A stretch of 64,000 nucleotides of DNA from CAUZIR01 sp034421295 (GCA_034421295.1 DAOUKM010000019.1:62001-126000); one strand, 5' to 3'. Counted from the first letter of the stretch, positions 43,920-53,590 are shown. The notes: generated by a model from the letters alone, not told the origin. Numbers and translations: made by a program.

Positions 43920-44879
43920 ATGACCAACATAGCATTGCTTCACTCACACGACCGACAGATCTACGAAGAGATTACGCGCCACACGCCAAAGGGCTTTGCC
44001 ACCGTCGGGATCGACACGAGAGGTCCCCTGCACGACCAGATCAGTGCGGTGGCCGATACCGAGTACCTGATCCTCTCGGGCACCGACCTGCCTGACGAGG
44101 TCCTGGTCACCTGCAGGCCACGCCTCTTACAGATACTTTCGGCGGGCTGGGATTACCTGAATGCCGACCTTATCCGCCATCTTGGAGTCCCAGTCGCCAA
44201 CAATGGCGGCGCCAACTCATGGGCGGTTGCCGATCATGCCGTGCTGTTGATCCTGGCTGTCTACCATCGCCTGATCGAGGCCGATGCTGCGGTTCGCTCC
44301 GGACGGTGGCACGAGCCACTGGACGGTACCAACGCATTCGAGCTGGCCCGAAAGACAGTTGGCCTGCTGGGCATGGGCAGCATCGGCAGGCAGGTCGCCA
44401 AGCGGCTCAGGGCTTTCGAGGCCAGGCTCGTCTACCACGACGTAGTACGTCTGCCGGGCCATGCCGAGAGAGAGATGGAGCTGGACTACGTGAGCATCGA
44501 GGAGATGTTTCGCACTTCGGACGTGATCAGCATACATGTGCCACTTATCGAGCAGACTCGTCATCTGGTCGGGCATGAATTGATCAATCTAATGAAGCCA
44601 ACGGCGGTGATCGTAAACACGGCGCGCGGGGCCATTATCGAGGAGGCAGCACTGATCGATGCCCTTGGGAGCGGCCGCATCGCCGGAGCCGGCCTGGATG
44701 TCTTTGAGACCGAGCCGATTCAGTCCGACAACCCCTTACTGGGCATGCCGAACGTGATTGTGACGCCCCATAGCGCGGGTTCCAACTGGGATGCGTGGTC
44801 CCGCAGGGCGGCGTTCGGGTACGCCAATGTCGAGCGGTTTCACAGGGGAGAGGGCGCCTCCAACCTAATTGAACTCTGA
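43920..44879 (+). CDS. D-isomer-specific 2-hydroxyacid dehydrogenase
   Basis: 319 residues. NAD-binding motif VGLLGMGSIGRQVAKRLRAF. Catalytic-site blocks are NTARGAIIEEAALIDALGSGRIAGAGLDVFETEP (quoted in parts: NTARGAIIEE; GAGLDVFETEP) with the Arg, and VTPHSAG with the His. The N-terminal substrate domain includes LQILSAGWDYLNAD. Candidate substrates include glycerate/hydroxypyruvate, glyoxylate or phosphoglycerate; serA is unlikely because there is no ACT domain. The gene has a good -35/-10 pair right before the ATG and is followed by a TPP enzyme 90 bases on. Confidence 0.92.
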   Translation: MTNIALLHSHDRQIYEEITRHTPKGFATVGIDTRGPLHDQISAVADTEYLILSGTDLPDEVLVTCRPRLLQILSAGWDYLNADLIRHLGVPVANNGGANSWAVADHAVLLILAVYHRLIEADAAVRSGRWHEPLDGTNAFELARKTVGLLGMGSIGRQVAKRLRAFEARLVYHDVVRLPGHAEREMELDYVSIEEMFRTSDVISIHVPLIEQTRHLVGHELINLMKPTAVIVNTARGAIIEEAALIDALGSGRIAGAGLDVFETEPIQSDNPLLGMPNVIVTPHSAGSNWDAWSRRAAFGYANVERFHRGEGASNLIEL

Positions 44880-44969
44880 GCCGCAGCGCTCGCTCCTGTT
44901 GGCCCCAGGCTCCCGTAGCTCTGTCCATGGTGGTGTGATCGCCAAGGCTTGGGGCACAATAGCCCGATA

Positions 44970-46598
44970 ATGGAGATGTCCGGAGCACAGGCGCTCGTAC
45001 GGCAACTTGTTGCCGAGGGCGTAGACACGGTGTTCGCACTACCCGGCGTGCAGATCATGGCCATCTTCGACGCCCTTTACGAATATCGGGACAGGATTCG
45101 GCTCGTTCTCGGCCGCAGCGAGATGGCCCTGACCCACATGGCCGACGGGTACGCGAGGGTGACCGGCAAACCGGGGGTGGCCATAGTCGTACCCGGGCCG
45201 GGGGTGCTATACGCGTCGGGCGGCCTTGGAACAGCCTACGGGGCTTCGTCTCAGGTGCTCCTCGTTTCCGGACAGATACCCAGTGGTGCTCTCGGCAAGG
45301 GAAGGGGCGAGTTGCACGAGGTGGACGATCAGCTGGACACCTTGAGGCCCATCACCAAATGGAATGCCCGCTGCACCAAGGTCGAACAGGTGCCCGGACT
45401 GGTACGGGAGGCCTTTCACCGGATGTGCAGCGGCCGGCCGCGTCCAGTTGAGATCGAGATTCCGTCGGACACGCTGGGCACGGTGGCCAGTGCCGAACTG
45501 ATCGAGCCGGAGCCGTCCCCGCCCGTGGCGCCCCCGCGCGAGGCGGTCGCCGCGGCCGTCGTGGCGCTAGCCGCGGCTGAACGGCCCGTCATATTCGCCG
45601 GGGGAGGCACGGCCATTGGCGGGGCCTCGAGAGAATTGACTGCCCTGGCCGAGACTCTGATTGCCCCGGTGATGACGACCCAGCAGGCACGGGGTGTGAT
45701 AGACCCCGAGCACCCGCTGTACCTCGGGGTCAACTACGCTCAAATGATGCCGGGAACCAAGGTGGTCGAGGACTCGGACGTACTGCTGGCCGTGGGCACA
45801 CGGCTACTGGTGCCCGACCTCGACCTCGAGGGCAAGACACTGATACAGGTGGATGTCGACCCCGAGGAGATCGGTCGCAATTTCAAGCCCGACATCGCGG
45901 TCGAGGGCGATTCAAGGCTCACCCTGGCTGCCATCTCCGAGGGGTTGAGCGCCCGCAAATTCGCCCTTGGTGCGGAAGATCAGCGGGATCGAGAGCGGTT
46001 CTGTGCACGCTGGAAGGAGGACATTTCCAGGTGCATCAAGACCCTGGCGCCGGAGCAGACCGCAATTGTGGACGACATAGCGGCCGAGCTGGACGGAGAC
46101 GAAATAGTCGTCAGCGGCATCACGAACATTGGCTACTGGGGCAACCTGTGGTATCCGGCACGCCGTCCCCGGTCATATCTGACCACCTCGTACTTCATCC
46201 CGCTCGGATACGCCTTCCCGACGGCCCTTGGCGCCAAGCTGGGTGCGCCCGATCGGCGCGTGGTGGCCATCAGTGGAGATGGCGGATTTCTGTACATGGC
46301 ATCTGAGTTGTCGACGGCCGTCTCACACGGCATAGCGGTAGTAGCACTGGTGTTTAACAACAGTGCGTTTGGCGCCTCGAAATGGGACCAAACCCACCGG
46401 TACGACGGACGCCTCTACGGCACCGATCTTCAGAACCCGGACTTCGTTAAGCTCGCACAAGCCCACGGCGTGAGAGCTGAGAGTACGACGGCAGATGGCC
46501 TGCGATCGGCGCTGCGCCGAGCCCTGGAGCAGGACGTACCGGCTCTTGTGGAGGTAAAGCTGCCCAACATGATGCCGCCATTTCAGATCGCAGGGTAG
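44970..46598 (+). CDS. Thiamine-diphosphate-dependent enzyme (acetolactate-synthase-like)
   Basis: 542 residues from the ATG at 44970. Three-domain TPP enzyme. Catalytic Glu 51 is in RSEMALTHMADGYARVTG. The Pyr domain continues with FALPGVQ and VVPGPGV. The central domain begins near VAAAVVALAAAERPVIFAGGG. The PP domain has the TPP-Mg motif GDGGFLYMASELSTAV to FNNSAF. Glyoxylate carboligase lacks this Glu, so that assignment is rejected. Acetolactate synthase is possible, but no small regulatory subunit is adjacent, and benzoylformate- or sulfopyruvate-decarboxylase-like roles remain open. A TTG-type longer start at 44949 is unlikely. CACAAT ends nine bases upstream. Confidence 0.87.
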   Translation: MEMSGAQALVRQLVAEGVDTVFALPGVQIMAIFDALYEYRDRIRLVLGRSEMALTHMADGYARVTGKPGVAIVVPGPGVLYASGGLGTAYGASSQVLLVSGQIPSGALGKGRGELHEVDDQLDTLRPITKWNARCTKVEQVPGLVREAFHRMCSGRPRPVEIEIPSDTLGTVASAELIEPEPSPPVAPPREAVAAAVVALAAAERPVIFAGGGTAIGGASRELTALAETLIAPVMTTQQARGVIDPEHPLYLGVNYAQMMPGTKVVEDSDVLLAVGTRLLVPDLDLEGKTLIQVDVDPEEIGRNFKPDIAVEGDSRLTLAAISEGLSARKFALGAEDQRDRERFCARWKEDISRCIKTLAPEQTAIVDDIAAELDGDEIVVSGITNIGYWGNLWYPARRPRSYLTTSYFIPLGYAFPTALGAKLGAPDRRVVAISGDGGFLYMASELSTAVSHGIAVVALVFNNSAFGASKWDQTHRYDGRLYGTDLQNPDFVKLAQAHGVRAESTTADGLRSALRRALEQDVPALVEVKLPNMMPPFQIAG

Positions 46599-46658
46599 GC
46601 CCCGAGTTGCTCTCCGGTCAGTGGAGACCCTCACTCCCCGACCCCCGAGATAACAGGT

Positions 46659-46664
46659 TAGGAT
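46659..46664 (+). promoter_or_regulatory. -10-like hexamer immediately before dgt
   Basis: TAGGAT at 46659-46664, six bases before the GTG at 46671. No Shine-Dalgarno sequence and no clear -35. Consistent with a leaderless start. Confidence 0.4.
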
Positions 46665-46670
46665 AGGGTG

Positions 46671-47765
46671 GTGAGAACCAAAACATCCGTTCGCGAGCGC
46701 ATTGAGGCTCGCGAGGAATCACTATCCATCTTCGCTCAGCGATCGGCGGACAGCGCGGGGCGTAATATTCCTGAACTGCCCAGCCCGCTGAGGACGGACT
46801 TCCAGCGCGACCGCGACCGGATTGTCCATTCCAAGGCGTTCCGTCGCCTCAAGCACAAGACACAGGTCTTCATAGCGCCTCTGGGCGACCACTATGTGAC
46901 TCGTCTCACCCACACACTAGAGGTGTCTCAGATAGCCAGGACGATCGCTCGCGCGCTTAACCTGAACGAGGACCTTACAGAAGCCATCTCTCTCGGCCAC
47001 GACCTCGGGCACACGCCCTTCGGGCACGTTGGCGAGGACGAGGTTGACCGCCTGCTCAGGGGAGGCGGTGAGCCCGGGACGGGATTCAGGCACGCGCGCC
47101 AAAGCCTGCGCGTCGTCGATGCGCTGGAGAAGGAGGGGGCAGGCCTGAACCTTACCTCCGAGGTACGCCAGGCCATCGTCAATCACTCCAAGCCGCGCGG
47201 GGACTTTCTGTCGCCCGACCTGGTCGGAGACCTCTCGCTTGAAGGACAGGTGGTGCGCATCTCCGACGCCGTCGCGTATCTGAACCACGATCTGATGGAC
47301 GCATTTCGCGCGGGCGTGGTGACCCGGGAGCAGGTGCCGAGTGAAGTGTTCGACGTGCTTGGCGCCCGCCATGCCCAGAGAGTCGATCGCATCGTCGTCG
47401 ACATAGTGCAAAACTCATGGTGCGCTACAGGCGAGGACGGGCTGTCCGGCGGCAAGCCCATGATCAAGATGGGCCCCACGGTACGGCAGGTAGTCAACAT
47501 CTTCAGGGACTTTATGTTCGAGCGTGTCTATGTTCCAGCGGATAAATGCGCCCAGGGCAACGCGGCTAGGGCCATAGTGCGACTACTGTTCGATCACTAT
47601 TCCGACAACCACGATCAGATCCCGCCCGAGTATCGCGCGATAGCGGATAGTGACGAGCGGGCGATCGTCGACTACCTCTCGGGAATGACTGACCATTACG
47701 CCATCAGGAAGGCTGAACTCCTCAAGCCGGGGATATCAGACCCTCTCAGGGTCGGCGTTATATGA
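46671..47765 (+). CDS. dgt: Deoxyguanosinetriphosphate triphosphohydrolase-like protein
   Basis: 364 residues from GTG 46671 (GTG 46668 adjoins). HD-domain dNTPase that releases triphosphate from dNTPs. HSKAFRRLKHKTQVF, TRLTHTLEVSQIARTIAR (first His of HD), and GHDLGHTPFGHVGED (HD and second His) are the metal and active-site motifs. RISDAVAYLNHDLMDA gives the final Asp. The length matches the dGTPase type-2 group. It lies just upstream of dnaG and rpoD. Confidence 0.94.
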   Translation: MRTKTSVRERIEAREESLSIFAQRSADSAGRNIPELPSPLRTDFQRDRDRIVHSKAFRRLKHKTQVFIAPLGDHYVTRLTHTLEVSQIARTIARALNLNEDLTEAISLGHDLGHTPFGHVGEDEVDRLLRGGGEPGTGFRHARQSLRVVDALEKEGAGLNLTSEVRQAIVNHSKPRGDFLSPDLVGDLSLEGQVVRISDAVAYLNHDLMDAFRAGVVTREQVPSEVFDVLGARHAQRVDRIVVDIVQNSWCATGEDGLSGGKPMIKMGPTVRQVVNIFRDFMFERVYVPADKCAQGNAARAIVRLLFDHYSDNHDQIPPEYRAIADSDERAIVDYLSGMTDHYAIRKAELLKPGISDPLRVGVI

Positions 47766-47791
47766 CCGTCGACCGGTAGGGGCCCAGGCAA

Positions 47792-49612
47792 ATGTCGATA
47801 TCAGCGGAGATCAAAGCCAGACTGGACATCGTCGACGTGGTGTCGTCCTACGTACCCCTGACCAAGTCGGGACGGAGTCTGAAGGCGCCCTGCCCGTTCC
47901 ACAATGAGCGGACCCCGTCGTTCATCGTGAGCCCGGAGCGACAGAGCTGGCACTGTTTCGGGGCCTGCTCGACCGGAGGGGACGTGATCTCCTTCGTCAT
48001 GCGACGGGAGGGAATCGAGTTCGGGGAAGCCCTGAGATCCCTGGCCGCCAAGGCAGGAGTGGCCCTTGCGTCTGGGCCCGTGCAGACGAGGTCTGCGACG
48101 ACTCACCAGGTCAATGACGCAGCGGCCGCCTTCTTCCAGAGGAACCTGTACTCCAGGTCGGGCGAGGCGGCCCGCGGGTATCTGAAGGACCGTGGCGTTG
48201 ACAAGCAAACGGCCATCGTTTTCAGGCTCGGCTTCAGTCCGGCAGGCGGGACGGGCAACGAGAGTCTGAGAGCGCATCTGCTTGCCGAAGGCTACAGCGC
48301 CGACCAGATGGTCGAGGCAGGCTTGATGAGACCCTCCGAGGGAGGACCTGACAGGGACTTTTTCTACGGACGCTTGATGTTTCCCATAGCCGATCGCAGG
48401 GGCAACGTCGTCGGCTTCGGCGGCAGATCCCTCGACGGCTCGAATCCCAAGTACATCAACACCGCCGCAACAGAGGCGTTCGACAAGAGGAACCTGCTGT
48501 ACGGCCTGCACCTTGCAACCGGGGCGATTAGGGCACGGGGCGAGGCTGTCATAGTCGAGGGCTATATGGACGCGATTGCCGCGCACCAGCACGGTCACCT
48601 CAACGTAGTCGCGTCCATGGGCACCGCGCTGACAGACACGCAGTTGGCACAGCTTCGCCCAACTGCGTCCTCGGTCACCCTCGCCCTCGACGCCGACGCA
48701 GCGGGCCAGGAAGCCACCGTTCGCAAGCTGGAAGAACTGCTGGTGGCTGCGGCCGATCGCGATTCGACGGCCTACAGCAGGCACGTAGGGCCGATCATCA
48801 CTCGCAACCAGATGGAGATCAGAATTGCACTCTTGCCCGAGGGCTCTGACCCCGACGATCTCATAAGGCACGACCCCCGAGCCTGGACCGGCGCAATAGA
48901 AGGCGCCGTAGACGGCGCCGATTTCATGATCCGCTGGCTGCCAAAGCGCTTCGATCTGTCCTCCGGCGCCGGCAAGACCGAGGCCGCAAAGTGGGTGGCG
49001 GGGCTGATATATGCTGCCAATCCGTTCGACCAGGAGAGATACCGCAACGATCTTGCATCCGTACTCGGCGTGGCCCCCGAGCGTCTGGAGCCGATTCTCC
49101 GGGAGATCGGCAGGCGCAACACCGAGGCGAGGAGGGGGACTCGGCGGACAGGCGTGTCCCATGCAGCCGGTGATGTCCAATCAGCCAGGGAATTGCCGAA
49201 GGACCCAAACGGTGTGGTCGACGAGTATGCACTGGCCATGCTGCTACAGAGACCCGAGCTCAAGGACCTGGCCCTGAAGTTTGAACCTGAGTGCTTTGAT
49301 CGAAGCGAGGATCGGGAGATATTTACCCTGTGGCTACAAGCCGATACAATAGAAGGGTTAAGGTCCGCGCTCGACCCCGCTCTTCACGATCGCCTCGATG
49401 AGCTTTCCACGGTCGCCCTGGAACCCACCATACTCGGACAATCGGAGAGTGCGGCGCGCCAGATTCTCTCCAGGCTTGAGGAAAGACGCCTGCGACGCCT
49501 CCAAGACGGCCTGCTCTCTGGACAGGACTCGCTCGAACCTTCCCAGGAGGTTGAGCGTGCCATCATCGAAGTAAATGACCGCCTCAGACAGATCCACTCC
49601 CGTAGAGGTTGA
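47792..49612 (+). CDS. dnaG: DNA primase
   Basis: 606 residues. Makes RNA primers at the fork. The N-terminal CHC2 zinc domain has ligands Cys 34, His 37, Cys 55 and Cys 59; the last pair is CFGAC, three residues between the cysteines instead of the usual two (CFGC). The catalytic core has VVGFGGRSLDGSNPKYINT, the TOPRIM Glu motif VEGYMDAIAAHQHG, and LDADAAGQEATVRKLEE. The C-terminal helicase-binding domain is present. It is followed by rpoD after seven bases, the classic dnaG-rpoD arrangement. Confidence 0.96.
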   Translation: MSISAEIKARLDIVDVVSSYVPLTKSGRSLKAPCPFHNERTPSFIVSPERQSWHCFGACSTGGDVISFVMRREGIEFGEALRSLAAKAGVALASGPVQTRSATTHQVNDAAAAFFQRNLYSRSGEAARGYLKDRGVDKQTAIVFRLGFSPAGGTGNESLRAHLLAEGYSADQMVEAGLMRPSEGGPDRDFFYGRLMFPIADRRGNVVGFGGRSLDGSNPKYINTAATEAFDKRNLLYGLHLATGAIRARGEAVIVEGYMDAIAAHQHGHLNVVASMGTALTDTQLAQLRPTASSVTLALDADAAGQEATVRKLEELLVAAADRDSTAYSRHVGPIITRNQMEIRIALLPEGSDPDDLIRHDPRAWTGAIEGAVDGADFMIRWLPKRFDLSSGAGKTEAAKWVAGLIYAANPFDQERYRNDLASVLGVAPERLEPILREIGRRNTEARRGTRRTGVSHAAGDVQSARELPKDPNGVVDEYALAMLLQRPELKDLALKFEPECFDRSEDREIFTLWLQADTIEGLRSALDPALHDRLDELSTVALEPTILGQSESAARQILSRLEERRLRRLQDGLLSGQDSLEPSQEVERAIIEVNDRLRQIHSRRG

Positions 49613-49619
49613 CTAAGGT

Positions 49620-51200
49620 ATGACGACAAACCTGGACGCAGAAGACAACGATGACCTTGTAAAGGGGCTAGTGGAGAACGCCACATCTCCCCGGGATCTT
49701 ATTGGCCTGACTGAGCGACGCCGGGAGGTAGCAGAGGCCGGTACCGAGTCCGACAGGCCGGCCGGGGACGAGGAGGATGACGAGGACGACGAGGACGAGG
49801 AGGAGGACGAGGAGTCGACCGGCGAAGAGAGCGACGCAACCTCCTCCACCAGCGACGTTGTGCCCAGCGTCAATGCTGAAGAGGTCAAGGCCGCCAACTG
49901 GGGCGACTTCGACAACACCGAGATAATCGACGACCCGGTCCGCATGTATCTGCGGGAGATTGGCCGGGTGAGCCTGCTGAAGGCGCACGACGAGCGAGTG
50001 CTGGCACGCCGCATGGAGGCCGTAAAGCACATCGAGACCCTAGAGGAGGAGCTCACCGGCCCGGATGGTCGTCCTCCGAGGGCTTGGCAGATCGTGCTCC
50101 ACCTGCTGCGCGGAGTGTCCCGCTCGTCCAAGGAGATCACTGCCATCAGCAGATTCGTGGGCACATCAGGTGACCGAACCCTGGCGGAGTTGAGATTCCA
50201 CCCCAAGGTACGCGACGCGCTGGATGGCGAGTTGAATGAGGAGATCCTCAACTATCTCGGCGAGATCCTGAACAAAGAGCCCCTGGAGGCCAAAGACGAC
50301 ATCCTCAAGCTGTCGCTCAACTGTCGTCTGCTGCCCAAGGAGGCGCTGCAGCTGATAGATATACACGCCCCCACCAAGGAACTTCGAACACAGATCGAAG
50401 ATCCCGAGCTGATCGAGCAGCTGGAGTCGTACGAGATCGTCTTTCGGAAGTTCTTCAGGGACGTAAAGCTGGGAGGCACCGGAGCACAAAGGCATCTGGC
50501 CGAGGCCAACCTCAGGCTGGTCGTGTCGGTGGCAAAAAAGTACATAGGCCGTGGCATGTCCCTTCTGGACCTGATTCAGGAGGGCAACATCGGCCTGATC
50601 CGGGCGGTCGAGAAATTCGATTATCGCAAAGGATATAAGTTCAGCACGTACGCCACCTGGTGGATCCGTCAGGCGATCACCAGGGCCATTGCCGACCAGG
50701 CGCGCACAATCCGCATCCCGGTACACATGGTTGAGACCATCAACAAGCTCCTTCGTGTAAGTCGACGCCTGGTGCAAGAGTACGGCCGGGAGCCGACAAG
50801 CGAAGAGATAGGCGCGGGCATGGACGTGCCGCCGGAGAAGGTGCGCGAGATCCTAAAGATCTCGCAGGAGCCTGTATCCCTGGAAACCCCGATCGGAGAG
50901 GAAGAGGACAGTCACCTGGGGGACTTCATAGAAGACCGCAGCACCCTGGCACCGGCAGAGGCGGCATCCTATCAGCTTCTCAAAGAGCAGGTTGACGATG
51001 TCCTTTTCACATTGAGCGAGCGCGAGGCAAAGGTCCTGCAACTGCGGTTCGGGTTGGAAGACGGCCGCAGCCGCACCCTAGAGGAGGTCGGCCGCGATTT
51101 CGGCGTCACCCGAGAGCGAATCCGCCAGATAGAGGCGAAGGCGCTGCGAAAACTGCGCCACCCTACTCGCTCAAAAAAGCTGCGCGATTTCCTCGAATAG
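49620..51200 (+). CDS. rpoD: RNA polymerase primary sigma factor (sigma-70)
   Basis: 526 residues. Regions in order: an N-terminal part with an almost pure Asp/Glu stretch near residues 42-66; region 1.2 around DPVRMYLREIGRVSLL; region 2 with LRLVVSVAKKYIGRGMSLLDLIQEGN (given in parts: AKKYIGRGMSLL; DLIQEGNIGLI) and the -10-reading FDYRKGYKFSTYATWWIRQAI; region 3 with RIPVHMVETINKL; region 4.2 HTH with TLEEVGRDFGVTRERIRQIE. It directs housekeeping transcription. The space between regions 1.2 and 2.1 holds a non-conserved region. It starts seven bases after dnaG, so both are probably one transcript. Confidence 0.97.
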   Translation: MTTNLDAEDNDDLVKGLVENATSPRDLIGLTERRREVAEAGTESDRPAGDEEDDEDDEDEEEDEESTGEESDATSSTSDVVPSVNAEEVKAANWGDFDNTEIIDDPVRMYLREIGRVSLLKAHDERVLARRMEAVKHIETLEEELTGPDGRPPRAWQIVLHLLRGVSRSSKEITAISRFVGTSGDRTLAELRFHPKVRDALDGELNEEILNYLGEILNKEPLEAKDDILKLSLNCRLLPKEALQLIDIHAPTKELRTQIEDPELIEQLESYEIVFRKFFRDVKLGGTGAQRHLAEANLRLVVSVAKKYIGRGMSLLDLIQEGNIGLIRAVEKFDYRKGYKFSTYATWWIRQAITRAIADQARTIRIPVHMVETINKLLRVSRRLVQEYGREPTSEEIGAGMDVPPEKVREILKISQEPVSLETPIGEEEDSHLGDFIEDRSTLAPAEAASYQLLKEQVDDVLFTLSEREAKVLQLRFGLEDGRSRTLEEVGRDFGVTRERIRQIEAKALRKLRHPTRSKKLRDFLE

Positions 51201-51239
51201 CCGCCGCCTCCCACGGGACTGGACGGTAAACTGGTCCCC

Positions 51240-52379
51240 ATGACCTCGCGAACCCAGCAGAGCGAAAAGGCGACCGATGGCGGCCGCGCCACCGCCACAA
51301 AGCCGAAGGTCGCGGTCGTCTATACCAGGCCCGAAACCGTCATCTCAGACATCGGCCGCGCCATGCGACTTGCCGAATATGGGAACCACCTGGATCCGGC
51401 CGCAGACACGCTGCTGAAGATAAACATCTCCTGGCAGCACTACTACCCCGCCTGTTCAACGACCCCGTGGCAGCTCGATGGAGTCATCAGCGCCCTCAGC
51501 AAGGACGGCTACGAGGGGCTTATACCGGCGCACAACGGCACGGTGGTGGTCGACCCGCACGAAGGAGCCTTTAACAACCGACACACCTCCGTAGAGAGGC
51601 GCCACGGCCTAGCGGCGGTCTATCTTGATGAGCCCCCGACCAAATGGGTGTACTACCAGCCCAGGGCCAAGATGCTCGCGCTGGACGACATATACCCGGA
51701 GGGGATACAGATCCCTGAGATATTCCCGGGCAGGAACGTGGTCCACCTGCCCACTGTCAAGACGCACGTGTTCACCACCATTACCGGTGCAATGAAGAAC
51801 GCCTTTGGCGGTCTGCTTCACCGGCGACGCCACTGGACTCATTCTGTGATCCACGAGACCCTGGTCGATCTCCTTGCAATCCAGAGGGAGATACATCCGG
51901 GCATTTTTGCAGTGATGGACGGCACCCTGGCGGGCGACGGACCCGGCCCGCGAGCGATGAGATGGCATGAAAAGAACGTCCTGTTGGCCTCGGCGGATCA
52001 AGTGGCCATAGACGCAACGGCTGCCAAGATGATGGGCCTGGATCCACTCAATTTGAGATTCATCCGCCTTGCGCACGAAGCGGGACTTGGCGTGGGCGAC
52101 CCGAGAGAGATCGAGGTGGTGGGAGAGGATATCGACGGGGTCGACTGGCAATTCTCGGCAAGCGAGAACACACTCGCCTCCAAGGGTCAAAAGCTGATCT
52201 ATTGGGGCCCGCTAAAGCCCCTTGAGAACCTTCTTCTCCGGTCCCCGATGGTGCCGTGGGCATTCGCTGCGTCCAACATCTACCACAATGACTACTGGCT
52301 GAGGTTTGTGGGCCGCCGTCGAATCCGTGAAGCGATGAAAACCGGCTGGGGGCGCCTATTTCGGACCTATGAGGCCTGA
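51240..52379 (+). CDS. DUF362 domain-containing protein
   Basis: 379 residues. It matches DUF362: LLKINISWQHYYPACSTTPWQ, IFPGRNVVHLPTVKTHVFTTITGAMKNAFGG (given in parts: NVVHLPTVKTHV; GAMKNAFGG) and FAVMDGTLAGDGPGPR. The ferredoxin-like cluster domain that some DUF362 proteins carry is absent. Function of the family is unknown. TAAACT at 51227-51232 ends seven bases before the ATG, and there is no Shine-Dalgarno sequence, so a leaderless start is likely. The stop directly abuts the ATG of the RNase D gene. Confidence 0.85.
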   Translation: MTSRTQQSEKATDGGRATATKPKVAVVYTRPETVISDIGRAMRLAEYGNHLDPAADTLLKINISWQHYYPACSTTPWQLDGVISALSKDGYEGLIPAHNGTVVVDPHEGAFNNRHTSVERRHGLAAVYLDEPPTKWVYYQPRAKMLALDDIYPEGIQIPEIFPGRNVVHLPTVKTHVFTTITGAMKNAFGGLLHRRRHWTHSVIHETLVDLLAIQREIHPGIFAVMDGTLAGDGPGPRAMRWHEKNVLLASADQVAIDATAAKMMGLDPLNLRFIRLAHEAGLGVGDPREIEVVGEDIDGVDWQFSASENTLASKGQKLIYWGPLKPLENLLLRSPMVPWAFAASNIYHNDYWLRFVGRRRIREAMKTGWGRLFRTYEA

Positions 52380-53573
52380 ATGGGCGAGATCGGCGCCCTG
52401 ACTTCACCAGGCTACGCGGTCGATGCCGAGGGCTCTCTTTCGCATGACATCGAGGTAGTTGTCGGCAACGATCGGCTGGCCGAGGTGGCAGGTGTGATCT
52501 CGCGAGAGCCCATCGTCGGCGTGGACCTTGAGGGCAACGGACGACACCGCTATCCGGAGCGCGTCTGCCTGTTCCAGATATCGATCCCGGGGTCGATCTA
52601 CATAGTCGACACCCTGACCGTCGATGACATGTCGCCGTTAGGAGAAATCCTCTACGACCAATCCATCGAAAAGATCGCCCACTCGGCCGACTACGACCTC
52701 AGGTGCCTGGATCGGGACTGGGGCTTTCACGTCCGCAATCTGTTCGACTCGGCGATCGCAGCTGCGTTCCTAGGGCTGCCCAGGACGGGTCTCGCTCCGG
52801 TACTCATGGAGGTGCTCGGCGTCGAAATCGCCAAGAGCAGGCGACTTCAGAAGTCGGACTGGACCAACAGACCTCTCAGCGCAGAAGCCCTGGGCTACGC
52901 CGCCTCGGACGTCGCGTACCTTCACGCCCTACGTGGTGCCATGCGAAAGAGGCTTAACGACCTCGGACGCTCAGTCTGGGTAGCGGAGGAGTGCGATCGT
53001 CAGACCCGGGTCCGGTACGAGGCTCCGGACCCGGAGACGGCGTTCCTGAACATCAAGGGCAGTCGAGTGCTCGACGCCAGAGGACTGGCCGTCCTCAAGG
53101 AACTGGCAGCGCTTCGCGAGCGCCATGCGCGCCATCGGGGTAGACCACATTTCCGAGTGCTCGCCAACTCAACACTCGTGACCCTGGCTGAAGAGCCCCT
53201 TGCGGACCTGGGCGATGTCGCCGGCCTGGGTCCATTCGCACACAAGCCTCTTGCAGGCGAACTCAGGCGGGCGCTGCAGAGGGGCCTGAAGGCCCCTCCA
53301 TACGACCGGCCCGCCGTCGCACGACCCCCGCGCATGCAAACCGCCGAAAGGCGGCGCCTTGAAGAACTCAAGCAGTGGAGAAAGGCCCACGGGGGCAATC
53401 TGTCGATCGATCCCAGCCTAGTGTGGCCGACCGTCAGCCTCGAGCGGCTCGCCCGCGACCCGGGCGCAGCAGGAGAGGAGATGGCAAGGCCGGACGTACG
53501 CAGGTGGCAGGCTGAAGTGTTCGGCAGATCCCTCTCGGAGGCCACCGAAGCGCTACAGCTCCAGAGCCGATAG
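52380..53573 (+). CDS. rnd: Ribonuclease D
   Basis: 397 residues. 3'-5' exoribonuclease of tRNA maturation. The DEDD exonuclease domain has VGVDLEGNG (Asp-Glu), IAHSADYDLRCLDRDW (Asp), and LGYAASDVAYLHAL (Tyr-Asp type, DEDDy). The HRDC domain begins near residue 220 with RGLAVLKELAALRERHARHRG. A basic C-terminal extension with RPPRMQTAERRRLEELKQWR resembles a second HRDC-type segment. Starts at the base after the DUF362 stop, so coupled. Confidence 0.93.
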   Translation: MGEIGALTSPGYAVDAEGSLSHDIEVVVGNDRLAEVAGVISREPIVGVDLEGNGRHRYPERVCLFQISIPGSIYIVDTLTVDDMSPLGEILYDQSIEKIAHSADYDLRCLDRDWGFHVRNLFDSAIAAAFLGLPRTGLAPVLMEVLGVEIAKSRRLQKSDWTNRPLSAEALGYAASDVAYLHALRGAMRKRLNDLGRSVWVAEECDRQTRVRYEAPDPETAFLNIKGSRVLDARGLAVLKELAALRERHARHRGRPHFRVLANSTLVTLAEEPLADLGDVAGLGPFAHKPLAGELRRALQRGLKAPPYDRPAVARPPRMQTAERRRLEELKQWRKAHGGNLSIDPSLVWPTVSLERLARDPGAAGEEMARPDVRRWQAEVFGRSLSEATEALQLQSR

Positions 53574-53590
53574 ATGACCTTAAGGACCAC

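Noticed and set aside
44970..46598. The TPP enzyme as glyoxylate carboligase, because a tartronate-semialdehyde-reductase-like gene is near.
   Set aside because: Glyoxylate carboligase lacks the catalytic Glu, while this protein has Glu 51.
49750..49830. A GAG/GAC-rich stretch in rpoD looked like a simple repeat.
   Set aside because: It is a coding Asp/Glu stretch in region 1 of the sigma factor, common in primary sigma factors of high-GC bacteria, and shows no exact tandem unit.
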